DNA from: Faecalibacillus faecis
GTDB taxonomy: Bacteria; Bacillota_I; Bacilli_A; Erysipelotrichales; Coprobacillaceae
Length of the DNA stretch: 64,000 nucleotides
Direction: 5' to 3'
Assembly (NCBI RefSeq): GCF_003024675.1
Contig: NZ_PYLP01000001.1
Span: forward strand, 124,001 to 188,000
Shown piece by piece: positions 49,252-57,564 of the stretch. Made by a program: the position numbers and the translations under genes. A model generated the notes under the pieces. It worked only from the letters and a program-made list of their open reading frames with translations. It was not told the origin of the DNA and did not search any database. Within the stretch, counting starts at the first letter, position 1, and each line of letters opens with the position of its first letter.

Positions 49252-49950
49252 ATGAAAGATTTATATTATATTTTAATGTACAATAATTTAGGTAATACAA
49301 AGGAATGCAAAACACTTATTAAACATGGGTTCATTCAAGTTAATGGTGTTGTTGAAACGAATTGTAAAAGAAAGATCCAAGAAGAGGATGTTCTTATTTA
49401 TCAAGGAAAAAAGCTCAAGAGTCAACCATTTCACTATCTTATGCTCAATAAACCAAAAGGATATCTTTGTGCCAATAAAGATGAAAAAGAAAAATGTGTT
49501 GTTGATTTAATTGATTATTTAGATTGTTTTTGTTTAGGAAGATTAGATCGTGATACGACAGGACTTTTGATTCTTACCAATGATAAAAGTTTAAAGAAGC
49601 TTTTATTACCACAAAATCATGTAAAGAAAACCTATCTTGTTGAAACAAAAGAAAAGCTAAAAAAAGTAGATCAAGAAGTTTTTAAAAGGGGAATCATCAT
49701 TGATCAAAGTATTCAATGCTTACCGGCTAAACTTGAAATTTTAGATGATTTTCATGGCTATGTAACACTTGAAGAAGGAAAATATCATCAAATCAAAAAG
49801 ATGTTTTTATCATTAAAGAATGAAGTTGTTTCTTTAAAAAGAATTTCTTTTGATGAAATCTATTTAGATGAAGACTTATTGGAAGGTATGTCACGTCCTT
49901 TAAATAAAGAAGAAAGAAATAAGCTCATAAAAAAAGCGACTCAATGTTGA
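49252..49950 (+). CDS. rsuA: RsuA-type 16S rRNA pseudouridine synthase
   Basis: A 232-residue protein with an N-terminal S4 RNA-binding domain (KTLIKHGFIQVNG) and a pseudouridine synthase domain with the catalytic GRLDRDTTGLLILTND (Asp near 98) and EEGKYHQIKKMF. It likely modifies 16S rRNA in the RsuA/RluB/RluE group. It starts 1 base after the Cof phosphatase gene. Confidence 0.92.
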   Translation: MKDLYYILMYNNLGNTKECKTLIKHGFIQVNGVVETNCKRKIQEEDVLIYQGKKLKSQPFHYLMLNKPKGYLCANKDEKEKCVVDLIDYLDCFCLGRLDRDTTGLLILTNDKSLKKLLLPQNHVKKTYLVETKEKLKKVDQEVFKRGIIIDQSIQCLPAKLEILDDFHGYVTLEEGKYHQIKKMFLSLKNEVVSLKRISFDEIYLDEDLLEGMSRPLNKEERNKLIKKATQC

Positions 49951-49960
49951 GTCGCTTAAA
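49931..49960. terminator. Terminator between the pseudouridine synthase and MFS genes
   Basis: AAGCGACTCAA and TTGAGTCGCTT form an 11-bp stem; reading leftward it is followed by a T run, so it mainly serves the MFS gene. Confidence 0.75.
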
Positions 49961-51140
49961 CTTTTTCTGTCATTGAAATAACAATAACAGCTCCTACAAT
50001 AGATAGAACTACTCCAGCAAGTAAAACATGTCCAACACCTAAAGCATCAAGCATAATTCCACCTGCAAAGTTTGCAAATACTCCTGATAATGTCATTGAA
50101 GTTGTAACAAGTGATTGTCCTTTAACACGATCAGCAACAGCAATTTTCTTATTAACATAATAAACAGAAGCTGGAACAAATAAAGCATAGGCAAACATTT
50201 GACATACTTGAGCAAGATAAATCATGATCATGTTTGTTGCAAAATATGTAAGTGCATGTTTTACGACAAACATTAAAATGGAAAATTTAATAAGTGTACC
50301 ACAATTAATTTTTTCAGACATCTTTGTAAAGAAAGCCATTGTTGGAAGTTCCAACATTGCTGCAACGAAAACTGCATTTCCCATATCAGCACTTGTCCCA
50401 CCAATATTAGTAATAATTTGAATAAAGAAGTTATTGATGATTGTATGAGCAAAATAGACAAGTACAAAACCAACTAAAAATAAAATAAATTTTTTATATT
50501 TCATACAGAACTTACCAAAAGAAAGTTGTTCTGTTTCTTCTTGTTTTGTATCTTCTTTGGTAATTTCTTTTTCATAACCTTTTGGTAAAACAAACATTTT
50601 AACAACAACAAATAATAAAGCTGTAAAAATAATATAGAATAGAGGTAAAATACCTGGTGAAAAACTTTCGACAACATGTCCTAAAACAAGAGAAGCAATG
50701 GCATAAGCTACAGAACCTAATCCACGAGCAAGACCATAGTTAATTTCAATACCATGTTGTTCAAAAACAAAGGCAAGTGAATTCATCAATGGCATGATTG
50801 ATGACATGATTGAAAAAATAGTCACTACTAAAAATAAAACAAATAAAGCACTTCCGGGAATTAAATAAAGAATTGCGGATAAAGCAATGACTAACAATAC
50901 AATTGGGGCAATGATATTCCGCATTTCAATATTTTTATGATTGTCTGCAAAAGAAGCAAGCATTGGTTGTAATAAAACAGCAATAATACTTGAAAGAGCA
51001 AGAGCAATACCAATTTGTGAGTTTGTACATCCTTTATCTAATAAAAAGACAGAAGCATAACCCATCATTGATGCAAAAGCAGCAAAGTAGAAAATTTGGC
51101 TACCAGCATACTTCAAGTTTAAACTACGATTTTTTTTCAT
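49956..51140 (-). CDS. MFS transporter (LacY/nucleoside-like)
   Basis: A 394-residue protein with about twelve membrane helices and a central charged loop (near 195-205, KEITKEDTKQEETEQ). The N-terminal FYFAAFASMMGYASVFL and a LLQPMLASFADNHKN loop match the MFS_1-like/LacY-like group. The substrate is unknown. The start at 51140 has an AAGGAAGG site at better spacing than the ATG at 51146. Confidence 0.87.
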   Translation of the reverse strand: MKKNRSLNLKYAGSQIFYFAAFASMMGYASVFLLDKGCTNSQIGIALALSSIIAVLLQPMLASFADNHKNIEMRNIIAPIVLLVIALSAILYLIPGSALFVLFLVVTIFSIMSSIMPLMNSLAFVFEQHGIEINYGLARGLGSVAYAIASLVLGHVVESFSPGILPLFYIIFTALLFVVVKMFVLPKGYEKEITKEDTKQEETEQLSFGKFCMKYKKFILFLVGFVLVYFAHTIINNFFIQIITNIGGTSADMGNAVFVAAMLELPTMAFFTKMSEKINCGTLIKFSILMFVVKHALTYFATNMIMIYLAQVCQMFAYALFVPASVYYVNKKIAVADRVKGQSLVTTSMTLSGVFANFAGGIMLDALGVGHVLLAGVVLSIVGAVIVISMTEKV

Positions 51141-51304
51141 AAACATTTCCTTCCTTAAATAATAATCATATTGTATGTCTAAATATGAATAGCTTATCTA
51201 TATTTTATCATAAAAGCAATGAATGTAAGCGTTTTTTTGTATTATGAAAAAAAGAAGAATATTTTGACTTACTTCGAAAGAAAATTATAATAAAAAGTGG
51301 TGAT

Positions 51305-52099
51305 ATGATGAAAGAAATAATAATGATTACAGGTGCAAGTTCTGGAATGGGAAGAGAATTTGCCATGCAAATTGAAAAGAAGTATCAAGTAGATGAAATA
51401 TGGGTGATTGCTAGAAGAAAAGAAAGATTGGAAAATTTAAAGGAAAGACTACAAACAAAGGTAAGAATTTTTGCTTTAGATTTAACGCAAAAAGAATCCT
51501 TTGAAATTATTCAAGAAGCTTTATTTCAAGAAAAACCTAGAGTAAAAGCCTTGATTAATTGTTCAGGCTATGGAAAATTAAATCATTATGAAAATATGTC
51601 GATTGAAGTCATTGAAAATATGATGAATTTAAATATGCTGGCAGTTGTTAAAATGGTCAATAGTGTTTTACCTTATATGCATAAAAAAAGCTCTATTGTT
51701 AATCTTGCTTCATGTAGTGGTTATATGCCGATTCCTTACTTAAATATTTATGCTTCTACCAAAGCTTTTGTCTTAAGCTATTCAAGAGCTTTAAATGAAG
51801 AATTAAAATATCGACAAATTCATGTTTTAGCTATATGTCCTTATTGGGTAGAAACAGAGTTTTTTGATCGTGCTGTTGTAAAAGATAAAAAACCTGTTGT
51901 GATTCGCTATGGAAAGGTTTATAAAGCGAAAGATGTTATTAAAAAAGCGATTAAGGATATGGAAAGTTCTAAGGATGTTTCTTTATATGGAACAATCAAT
52001 CGAATACAAATCTTAGGAATGAAGGTTTTGCCACATCGTTTAGTTAAGAAAATTTGGATGATTTATCAAGAGTTAGATGGAACAAAAGAAATAAGATAA
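51305..52099 (+). CDS. Short-chain dehydrogenase/reductase
   Basis: A 264-residue classical SDR. The NAD(P) motif TGASSGMGREFA (about 8-19), the NCSG motif, catalytic Ser region NLASCSGYM and YASTKAF (Tyr/Lys of YxxxK) are intact. The arginines after strand 2 (IARRKERL) suggest NADPH. The substrate is unknown. Two adjacent ATG codons are possible starts. Confidence 0.88.
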   Translation: MMKEIIMITGASSGMGREFAMQIEKKYQVDEIWVIARRKERLENLKERLQTKVRIFALDLTQKESFEIIQEALFQEKPRVKALINCSGYGKLNHYENMSIEVIENMMNLNMLAVVKMVNSVLPYMHKKSSIVNLASCSGYMPIPYLNIYASTKAFVLSYSRALNEELKYRQIHVLAICPYWVETEFFDRAVVKDKKPVVIRYGKVYKAKDVIKKAIKDMESSKDVSLYGTINRIQILGMKVLPHRLVKKIWMIYQELDGTKEIR

Positions 52100-52192
52100 A
52101 TTGTATTTAATTAAAAAATCTTTAAAATTAGAGAATTTTTTATTAAAGTATGATAAGATACAAGTAATAATGAATATGAAGAGGTATGTGTG

Positions 52193-53431
52193 ATGAAAAA
52201 ATTTATTAGAGAAAATATTGATCATCAGCCAATTGTTGATAATGTTTTTAAGATTGTAAATCTAGCAAATGATGCAATTGCTAAAAAAGGAAAAGAAAAT
52301 ATTATCAATGCGACAATTGGTTCATTATATGATGAAGGTGGAAATTTAGTTGCATTAGATACCGTATTTAATACGTATAACAGTTTAGATAATAGAACAA
52401 AAGCAAAATATGCTTCTAGTTTTAGTGGGAATCCAAACTTTAGAAAACAAGTTTATAATTGGGTCGTACAAGATACAAAACTTGATTTATGCCATAGTGT
52501 TATTGGAACACCTGGAGGATCAGGAGCAGTAAGTTCAACCATTTTAAATGTGTTAGATGAAGGGCAAACTTTAATTATTCCTCATATTGCATGGGGTAAC
52601 TATAAATCAATGGCAACGATTGCTAATTGTAAAGTACAAGCCTATCAAATGTTTGATGGAGATGCATTCAATATTACAAGCTTTAAAGAAACTTGTCATG
52701 AAGTAATGGCAAGACAAGGTAAAGTTTTAGCGATTATCAATGATCCATGTCATAACCCAACAGGATATTCTATGACAGTTGAAGAATGGAATCAAGTGAT
52801 TGATTTTTGTAATGAATTATCAAATGAAGGACCTGTTATTATCTTAGATGATATTGCTTATATTGACTATTCTTATAACTTAGAAAGATCAAGAGATTAT
52901 ATGAATGCATTTAATCGTATGAATGATCAAGTCATGATTGTTGTAGCATTCTCTTGTTCTAAAACACTTACATCTTATGGTTTAAGATGTGGGGGTGCTG
53001 TTATTTTAGCAAGAAATCAAGAAGATGTTCGAGCACTTGAAATCTTAATGGAAAAACATGCAAGAGCTTCTTGGTCAAATATTCCTAATGCAGCAATGGA
53101 AAACTTTGTTAAAGTTACAACTGAACATAAAGATGAATTTAACGAAGAAAAAGGAAAATATGTTGATTTATTAAGAAAGAGATATGAAATCTTTACAAGT
53201 GAAGCTAATCAATGTGGTTTAGTTTATTATCCATATAAAGAAGGTTTCTTTGTTACTTTAAAAGTAGAAGATGATGATTTATTAACACGATTCCATGAAG
53301 CAATGCTTGCTCAAGATATTTATACAATTAAAGTCAATAAAGGTATTCGTGTTGCTTTATGTTCTTTATCAGTAGAAAAATGCCAAGGACTTGCCTTTAA
53401 AATGAAAGATATTTTAGATAGTTTAAAATAA
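52193..53431 (+). CDS. Class I/II aminotransferase
   Basis: A 412-residue PLP-dependent fold type I aminotransferase. The NDPCHNPTGYSM motif, DDIAYIDYSY and the PLP lysine in SCSKTLTSYGLRCGG (near 261-264) are clear. The sequence is of the aromatic/aspartate aminotransferase-like group; the exact substrate is unknown. Preceding GAGGTATG gives the site for the ATG at 52193. Acylphosphatase follows after a hairpin. Confidence 0.9.
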   Translation: MKKFIRENIDHQPIVDNVFKIVNLANDAIAKKGKENIINATIGSLYDEGGNLVALDTVFNTYNSLDNRTKAKYASSFSGNPNFRKQVYNWVVQDTKLDLCHSVIGTPGGSGAVSSTILNVLDEGQTLIIPHIAWGNYKSMATIANCKVQAYQMFDGDAFNITSFKETCHEVMARQGKVLAIINDPCHNPTGYSMTVEEWNQVIDFCNELSNEGPVIILDDIAYIDYSYNLERSRDYMNAFNRMNDQVMIVVAFSCSKTLTSYGLRCGGAVILARNQEDVRALEILMEKHARASWSNIPNAAMENFVKVTTEHKDEFNEEKGKYVDLLRKRYEIFTSEANQCGLVYYPYKEGFFVTLKVEDDDLLTRFHEAMLAQDIYTIKVNKGIRVALCSLSVEKCQGLAFKMKDILDSLK

Positions 53432-53452
53432 TCGGGGAAACCGGTTATTTTT
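53425..53452 (+). terminator. Hairpin between the aminotransferase and acylphosphatase genes
   Basis: AATAATCGG and CCGGTTATT pair (one G-T wobble) around GGAAA, followed by T residues that run directly into the acylphosphatase ATG. Confidence 0.6.
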
Positions 53453-53453
53453 T

Positions 53454-53723
53454 ATGGAAAGAAGAAAGTATTTATTTAAAGGCAGAGTTCAAGGTGTTGG
53501 TTTTCGTTTTCGTTGCTTTTCTATCGCAAATGAATTAAAATTAACGGGGTTTGTAAAAAATGAATATGATGGTTCGGTTTCTATGGAAGTTCAAGGAGAA
53601 GGAATGCAAATAGAAAGAATGATTGAAAAGCTCTATCAACAACCATTTATTGAAATAGAACAAATCCATTACCATTTATTAAATATAAAAGAGTATGAAA
53701 AATCTTTTGAAATACGATATTAA
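53454..53723 (+). CDS. acyP: Acylphosphatase
   Basis: An 89-residue acylphosphatase hydrolysing carboxyl-phosphate bonds. The signature FKGRVQGVGFRFRCF (about 8-22) includes the catalytic Arg, and KLTGFVKNEYDGSVSMEVQG includes the catalytic Asn. The length is complete. No Shine-Dalgarno is visible; the ATG lies at the end of a hairpin's T tract. The asparaginase gene follows 9 bases downstream. Confidence 0.93.
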   Translation: MERRKYLFKGRVQGVGFRFRCFSIANELKLTGFVKNEYDGSVSMEVQGEGMQIERMIEKLYQQPFIEIEQIHYHLLNIKEYEKSFEIRY

Positions 53724-53732
53724 GGAGGAATT

Positions 53733-54710
53733 ATGAAAACAATTGCTATTGTAGCAACAGGTGGTACAATTGCTGGTACAGGAAAAAAAGGGAAAACTGC
53801 AGCATATCATGCAGGAGAAATTGATATTGATTCAATTATTGAAACAATTCCAGAAATCAATGAAGTGGCGCATATTAAAGAATATCAATTAATGAATATA
53901 GATAGCAATGAAATGACTCATGAAAAATGGTTGATCTTAAAAAATAATATTGAAGAAATTTTGTCGGATGATACGATTGATGGTGCGGTTGTTACTCATG
54001 GAACAGATACTTTAGATGAAACAGCTTATTTTTTAACTTTAACATTAAATACACCAAAACCTGTTGTTTTAACAGGAGCAATGCGTCCAGCAACAGCAAC
54101 GAGTGCAGATGGTCCATTTAATCTTTATCAAGCTATTTGTTTAGCTTGTCATGGAGAATCTTATAACCGTGGGGTTCTTGCTTTATTTTCTAATACAATT
54201 TATTCAGGAAGAGATATTGAAAAAGTTAATAATTTTAAAATTGATGCCTTTGATCAAAGATCTCTTGGATGTTTAGGATATATGCAAGATCAAGAAGTCT
54301 ATTTCTATACACAAACAAGTAAGATTCATACGGTAAAATCACGTTTTAACAAACGTATTGATTCTATTAAAAGTGTAGCGATTGCTTTTTATTACAGTGG
54401 TGCGGATGCTAAAATCTTATATGATCTTGCAAGTGATCATGAAGGAATTGTTATTGCAGGGTCAGGAAGTGGAAATTATAGCCAAGCTTGGTTAAAAGCA
54501 ATCGAAGAACTTTCTGAAAAGGGTACAATTTTTGTACGTTCTTCACGTATTTCACAAGGAATTGTTTTTGATGATGAAATCTTTGATCCACATCATTTAT
54601 GTATTTCATCAAATACCTTATCGCCACAAAAAGCGAGAGTTTTATTAATGCTTGCTTTAACACAAACACATGATCGTGATGAAATAAGAGAAATCTTTTT
54701 ACAATATTAG
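53733..54710 (+). CDS. ansA: L-asparaginase, cytoplasmic type
   Basis: A 325-residue asparaginase releasing ammonia from asparagine. Both catalytic threonine segments are present: VATGGTIAGTG (about 7-17) and VTHGTDTLDETAYF (near 86-99), with MRPATATSADG after. There is no signal peptide. The RBS is AAGGAGG. The gene's 3' third and terminator are repeated in decayed form at 56796-57138. Confidence 0.95.
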   Translation: MKTIAIVATGGTIAGTGKKGKTAAYHAGEIDIDSIIETIPEINEVAHIKEYQLMNIDSNEMTHEKWLILKNNIEEILSDDTIDGAVVTHGTDTLDETAYFLTLTLNTPKPVVLTGAMRPATATSADGPFNLYQAICLACHGESYNRGVLALFSNTIYSGRDIEKVNNFKIDAFDQRSLGCLGYMQDQEVYFYTQTSKIHTVKSRFNKRIDSIKSVAIAFYYSGADAKILYDLASDHEGIVIAGSGSGNYSQAWLKAIEELSEKGTIFVRSSRISQGIVFDDEIFDPHHLCISSNTLSPQKARVLLMLALTQTHDRDEIREIFLQY

Positions 54711-54733
54711 AAGGAGAAATCCTTCTTTTTTTT
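54675..54733 (+). repeat. 59-base direct repeat, left copy (ansA 3' end and terminator)
   Basis: The last 36 bases of ansA plus its terminator (GAAGGAG/CTCCTTC-type stem with T tail) are identical to 57080-57138. The two copies are 2405 bases apart and enclose the MazG-like/HhH/epimerase cassette. Confidence 0.92.
54708..54733 (+). terminator. Terminator of ansA
   Basis: AGAAGGA and TCCTTCT pair around GAAA and are followed by eight T residues; an identical copy lies at 57113-57138. Confidence 0.85.
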
Positions 54734-54906
54734 ATTTTTAGTAAGTATTAATATAAAATTAAAAATGTTTATAGGTAAGAATAATTGATAGCTATGATAC
54801 AATTTATGTTTAGAGAAAATCAATTATTTTTGATGGATATTAGATCAACATTTATCAATTAACGGTAAGACAACTTTTTGGATAAAAAACTATTTTATGT
54901 TATTTT

Positions 54907-54936
54907 TTCAACTTTATGCATTGTCTGGAGTATAAT
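54907..54936 (+). promoter_or_regulatory. Putative promoter of the MazG-like cassette
   Basis: TTCAAC (54907-54912) and TATAAT (54931-54936) have 18-base spacing, 55 bases before the start codon. The rest of 54734-54991 is AT-rich and I see no gene in it. Confidence 0.5.
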
Positions 54937-54991
54937 GAACTTATAAGGAAAAGTATTATTTTAATTTTATGTGAAAAAGGGGGAGAGGAAT

Positions 54992-55342
54992 ATGAAAACT
55001 CAAGAAGAATATTTTAATGATTTAAAGAAAGATACATCATTAGTGGAACTACAAAATTATATTAATAATGTTTTAGAAATTAGAGGGTTCAATAATCAGT
55101 CAATAGAATTAAAATTAATGTTATTAATGGAAGAAGTGGGTGAGCTAGCAAAGTCTATTAGAAAGGATTCGACAAGGTTACCAATTGATAGATGCAAAAT
55201 AAATAATTATTCTTCTATTGAAGAAGAAATTGCGGATGTATTAATAGTTTTATTTTCAATAGCTAATAAATTACAAATTGATTTGTATGATGCATTTTTA
55301 AAAAAGGAAAAGGAAAATATAAAGAGAAAATGGAAGAAATAA
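54992..55342 (+). CDS. MazG-like nucleotide pyrophosphohydrolase
   Basis: A 116-residue helical protein with the metal-binding motifs MEEVGEL (EExxE, near 42-46) and EEEIADVLIVLFS (ExxD, near 75-80) of the MazG/dUTPase all-alpha NTP pyrophosphatase superfamily. It likely hydrolyses a noncanonical or signalling nucleotide to its monophosphate. The ATG at 54992 has GGGGGAGAGG. It overlaps the next gene by 13 bases. Confidence 0.8.
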   Translation: MKTQEEYFNDLKKDTSLVELQNYINNVLEIRGFNNQSIELKLMLLMEEVGELAKSIRKDSTRLPIDRCKINNYSSIEEEIADVLIVLFSIANKLQIDLYDAFLKKEKENIKRKWKK

Positions 55343-55818
55343 ATAAAAAACAAATGTATTATCTTTTAATATCAACGATATTTCATCAATCACAAAATAC
55401 AAATACTACACTACAAAATAGTCTTAAATTAGTAGAAGAATTGGAAAAAAAGAACTATATATGTACTGAAAGAGAATTAACGGATTTATTTTATAAACAA
55501 GGCATTAAACACAGATTTCCTAATAAAATGATAGATTATCTAGATAGTACGTTTGACACTTTAAAATATGATTTTAAAGATATAAATAATGTTTTTCAAG
55601 TAACTAATTTTATTGAATTAAAAAATAATTTATTGAAATTTAAAGGTATTGGGGAACATAAAGCACAAATTTGCATACTAAAGTATATGATTTTGCAAGG
55701 AAAAAGTATTGATATTGATGATTATGATCAAATGTTAAATAATTGTTGTTCCTTGGATGAAACTTTATTTCGTGAAATAGAAATAATTAAGAAATTAAGT
55801 ACTAAAAATACAATTTGA
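55330..55818 (+). CDS. Helix-hairpin-helix protein of unknown function (162 aa)
   Basis: A 162-residue helical protein with a likely helix-hairpin-helix, LLKFKGIGEHKA at about residues 101-112, of the type used by endonuclease III-like glycosylases to bind DNA. The catalytic Lys/Asp and iron-sulfur cysteines of those enzymes are not seen. The start overlaps the MazG-like gene by 13 bases, so the two are coupled. Its AT content is higher than in neighbouring core genes. Function unknown. Confidence 0.6.
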   Translation: MEEINKKQMYYLLISTIFHQSQNTNTTLQNSLKLVEELEKKNYICTERELTDLFYKQGIKHRFPNKMIDYLDSTFDTLKYDFKDINNVFQVTNFIELKNNLLKFKGIGEHKAQICILKYMILQGKSIDIDDYDQMLNNCCSLDETLFREIEIIKKLSTKNTI

Positions 55819-55890
55819 AAATTATGTGCTTATATATAAAATCTTTTAAAAAGCATTAACTCTATATTTTTATATAAAGGAGAAAGCGTG

Positions 55891-56781
55891 ATGAAAGTTT
55901 TAGTTTTAGGTGGTACAAGATTTTTTGGGATTCATTTGGTTGATGAATTATTAAAAAGTAATTGTGATGTAACAATAGCAACTAGAGGGTTAACTAGTGA
56001 TTCTTTTGGAAATAAAGTTAAAAGAATTAGATTGGATAGACATGATGAATTAAGTATAATTAATAACCTTAGTGATAAATATTTTGATGTAATATATGAT
56101 AACTTGGCATATTGTTCCAATGATATAGAAATATTATTACCACATATTCATTGTGGAAAATATGTTGTTACATCTTCTACATCTGTTTATAATCCTTTAA
56201 AAGGAGATGTAAAAGAAACTGATTTTGATTCAATAACTTATCCATATATTAATTGTAAACGAAATGAAGTTGAATATGCAGAAGGGAAACGTCTTGTTGA
56301 GGCTGCAATATTACAAAAATTTAATGATATAAACTATATTTGTGTTAGGTTCCCATTTGTTATAGGAAAAGATGATTATACAGGAAGATTGATTAAGTAT
56401 ATAAAATGTTATAGAGAAAAGAAAAATTTATATGTAAATAATATAAAAAATAAGATGAGTTTCGTAGATTCTAAAGAAGCTGGGAAATTTCTAGCATTTT
56501 TAAAAGATGTAAATGATTTTAAGGGATGTATTAATGCTGCTAGCAATGGGGTTTTATCAATGTATGAGATTTTATCAATACTTGATCCGAATAAAAATAT
56601 TCTTGATAAAAACATTTCTGAGTTGTTTTTAAGAAAGAGCGCAGAAATTGCTCCGTACAATGATGTAGAAAGTTATCAAATAAATACTGCTCTTGCTAAA
56701 AAATTAGGTTTTAGATTTTCAAATATTAATTCATGGATTGATTCATTAATTAAAGATTGTATAAAAGAGATCATTGGTTAA
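55891..56781 (+). CDS. NAD-dependent epimerase/dehydratase
   Basis: A 296-residue extended SDR with the dinucleotide motif VLGGTRFFG (about 4-12), the TSSTSVY strand, and YAEGK (YxxxK, near 129-133) as catalytic pair. It probably acts on a nucleotide-sugar or related diol. The ATG at 55891 follows AAAGGAG. It is the third gene of the cassette between the two asparaginase copies, after a 72-base gap, so co-transcription is likely but not certain. Confidence 0.82.
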   Translation: MKVLVLGGTRFFGIHLVDELLKSNCDVTIATRGLTSDSFGNKVKRIRLDRHDELSIINNLSDKYFDVIYDNLAYCSNDIEILLPHIHCGKYVVTSSTSVYNPLKGDVKETDFDSITYPYINCKRNEVEYAEGKRLVEAAILQKFNDINYICVRFPFVIGKDDYTGRLIKYIKCYREKKNLYVNNIKNKMSFVDSKEAGKFLAFLKDVNDFKGCINAASNGVLSMYEILSILDPNKNILDKNISELFLRKSAEIAPYNDVESYQINTALAKKLGFRFSNINSWIDSLIKDCIKEIIG

Positions 56782-56795
56782 AATATAGTGATAAT

Positions 56796-57138
56796 AACAA
56801 GGACAATGCATCTAGTAGATTCATTTAATCTTTATCAAGTAATTTGCCTAGTATGTCATGGAGAATCCTATAATTGAGGTATTCTTGCATTATTTTCTAA
56901 TACGATTTACTCAGAAAGTGGGAAAGTCAATAACTTATTGATGTTTTTGCCCAAAGACTACGTTAGTATGCAAAATTAAGAAATATACTTCTATACGCAA
57001 ATAAGTAAAATTCCTATGGAAAAATAAAGTTTTAGTTAACGTATTGATTCTAATGTTTGCTTTAACACAAAAACATGACCGTGATGAAATAAGAGAAATC
57101 TTTTTACAATATTAGAAGGAGAAATCCTTCTTTTTTTT
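56796..57138 (+). pseudogene. Decayed second copy of the asparaginase 3' part and terminator
   Basis: This stretch aligns with ansA from about 54077 to 54733, with large internal deletions. A CATTTAATCTTTATCAAG block, the TGTCATGGAGAATC block and the TTTTCTAATAC block are shared. An Arg codon (CGT) in ansA has become TGA here (near 56876), and several deletions shift the frame. The last 59 bases are identical to the intact copy. Confidence 0.85.
57080..57138 (+). repeat. 59-base direct repeat, right copy
   Basis: Identical to 54675-54733, including the coding tail, stop codon and terminator of asparaginase. Confidence 0.92.
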
Positions 57139-57181
57139 AAACAGGTATGAAAAGAAGATAGATTTATGGTACACTCTACTT

Positions 57182-57257
57182 ACAATAGAAATCTATTAAT
57201 TGGGCTGGTCGTAAGACCAGGGTCCCTCAATTTGCGGGTAAGACACCTGCTTTTTTT
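57182..57257 (+). ncRNA. Candidate structured small RNA
   Basis: A possible promoter ATGAAA (57147-57152), 17 bases, TACACT (57170-57175) would start a short RNA near 57182. It folds into CTGGTC/GACCAG with a GTAA tetraloop (57205-57220), enclosed by AATTG/CAATT (57198-57202 and 57228-57232). It ends in GCGGGT/ACCTGC (57234-57250) plus seven T residues. The RNA carries no convincing open frame. I do not recognise it as a known class. A leader or attenuator for the HicB-like remnant just downstream is the alternative. Confidence 0.55.
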
Positions 57258-57329
57258 AGGAAAGAATAAATTTTGAGAGGTTTAAGTACAAAAATAATTT
57301 CAATGAAAAATATAAGAAGGAGAAAGAGT

Positions 57330-57525
57330 ATGAAATTATATTATCCTGCCATTTTCTTAAAAGAAGATGATGGAAGAAAGATATTCGGTTTCATTTTCTG
57401 ATGTTTCAGAAGCAATAACATGTGGGAATGATTTTGAAAATATTGATATAAAAGAAACTGTTGTAAAGATTGAATTGAATTTAACTGGATTAAATGACAA
57501 AAAAACTAATTTTATAATTATAAAA
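57330..57525 (+). pseudogene. Frameshifted HicB-like antitoxin remnant
   Basis: From the ATG at 57330 (AGAAGGAG site) the frame reads MKLYYPAIFLKEDDG, and after a +1 shift near 57370 it continues RYSVSFSDVSEAITCGNDFEN. Together these match the HicB start, which typically reads YPAIFxKEEDGxYSVSFPDLPG..TxGDxxEEA. The rest has diverged and the usual DNA-binding end is missing. No hicA is present. The last part overlaps the amylase terminator region. Confidence 0.65.
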
Positions 57526-57564
57526 AAGAGTAATGAATTAGTAAAACTGATTCATTACTCTTTT
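57523..57564 (-). terminator. Terminator of the alpha-amylase gene
   Basis: AAAAGAGTAATGAAT and ATTCATTACTCTTTT form a 15-bp stem at the amylase stop; reading leftward it is followed by T residues. Confidence 0.85.

Noticed and set aside
54734-54991. Possible small gene or riboswitch before the MazG-like gene
   Set aside because: Only an AT-rich stretch with a putative promoter is visible; no convincing stem, conserved core or coding frame.
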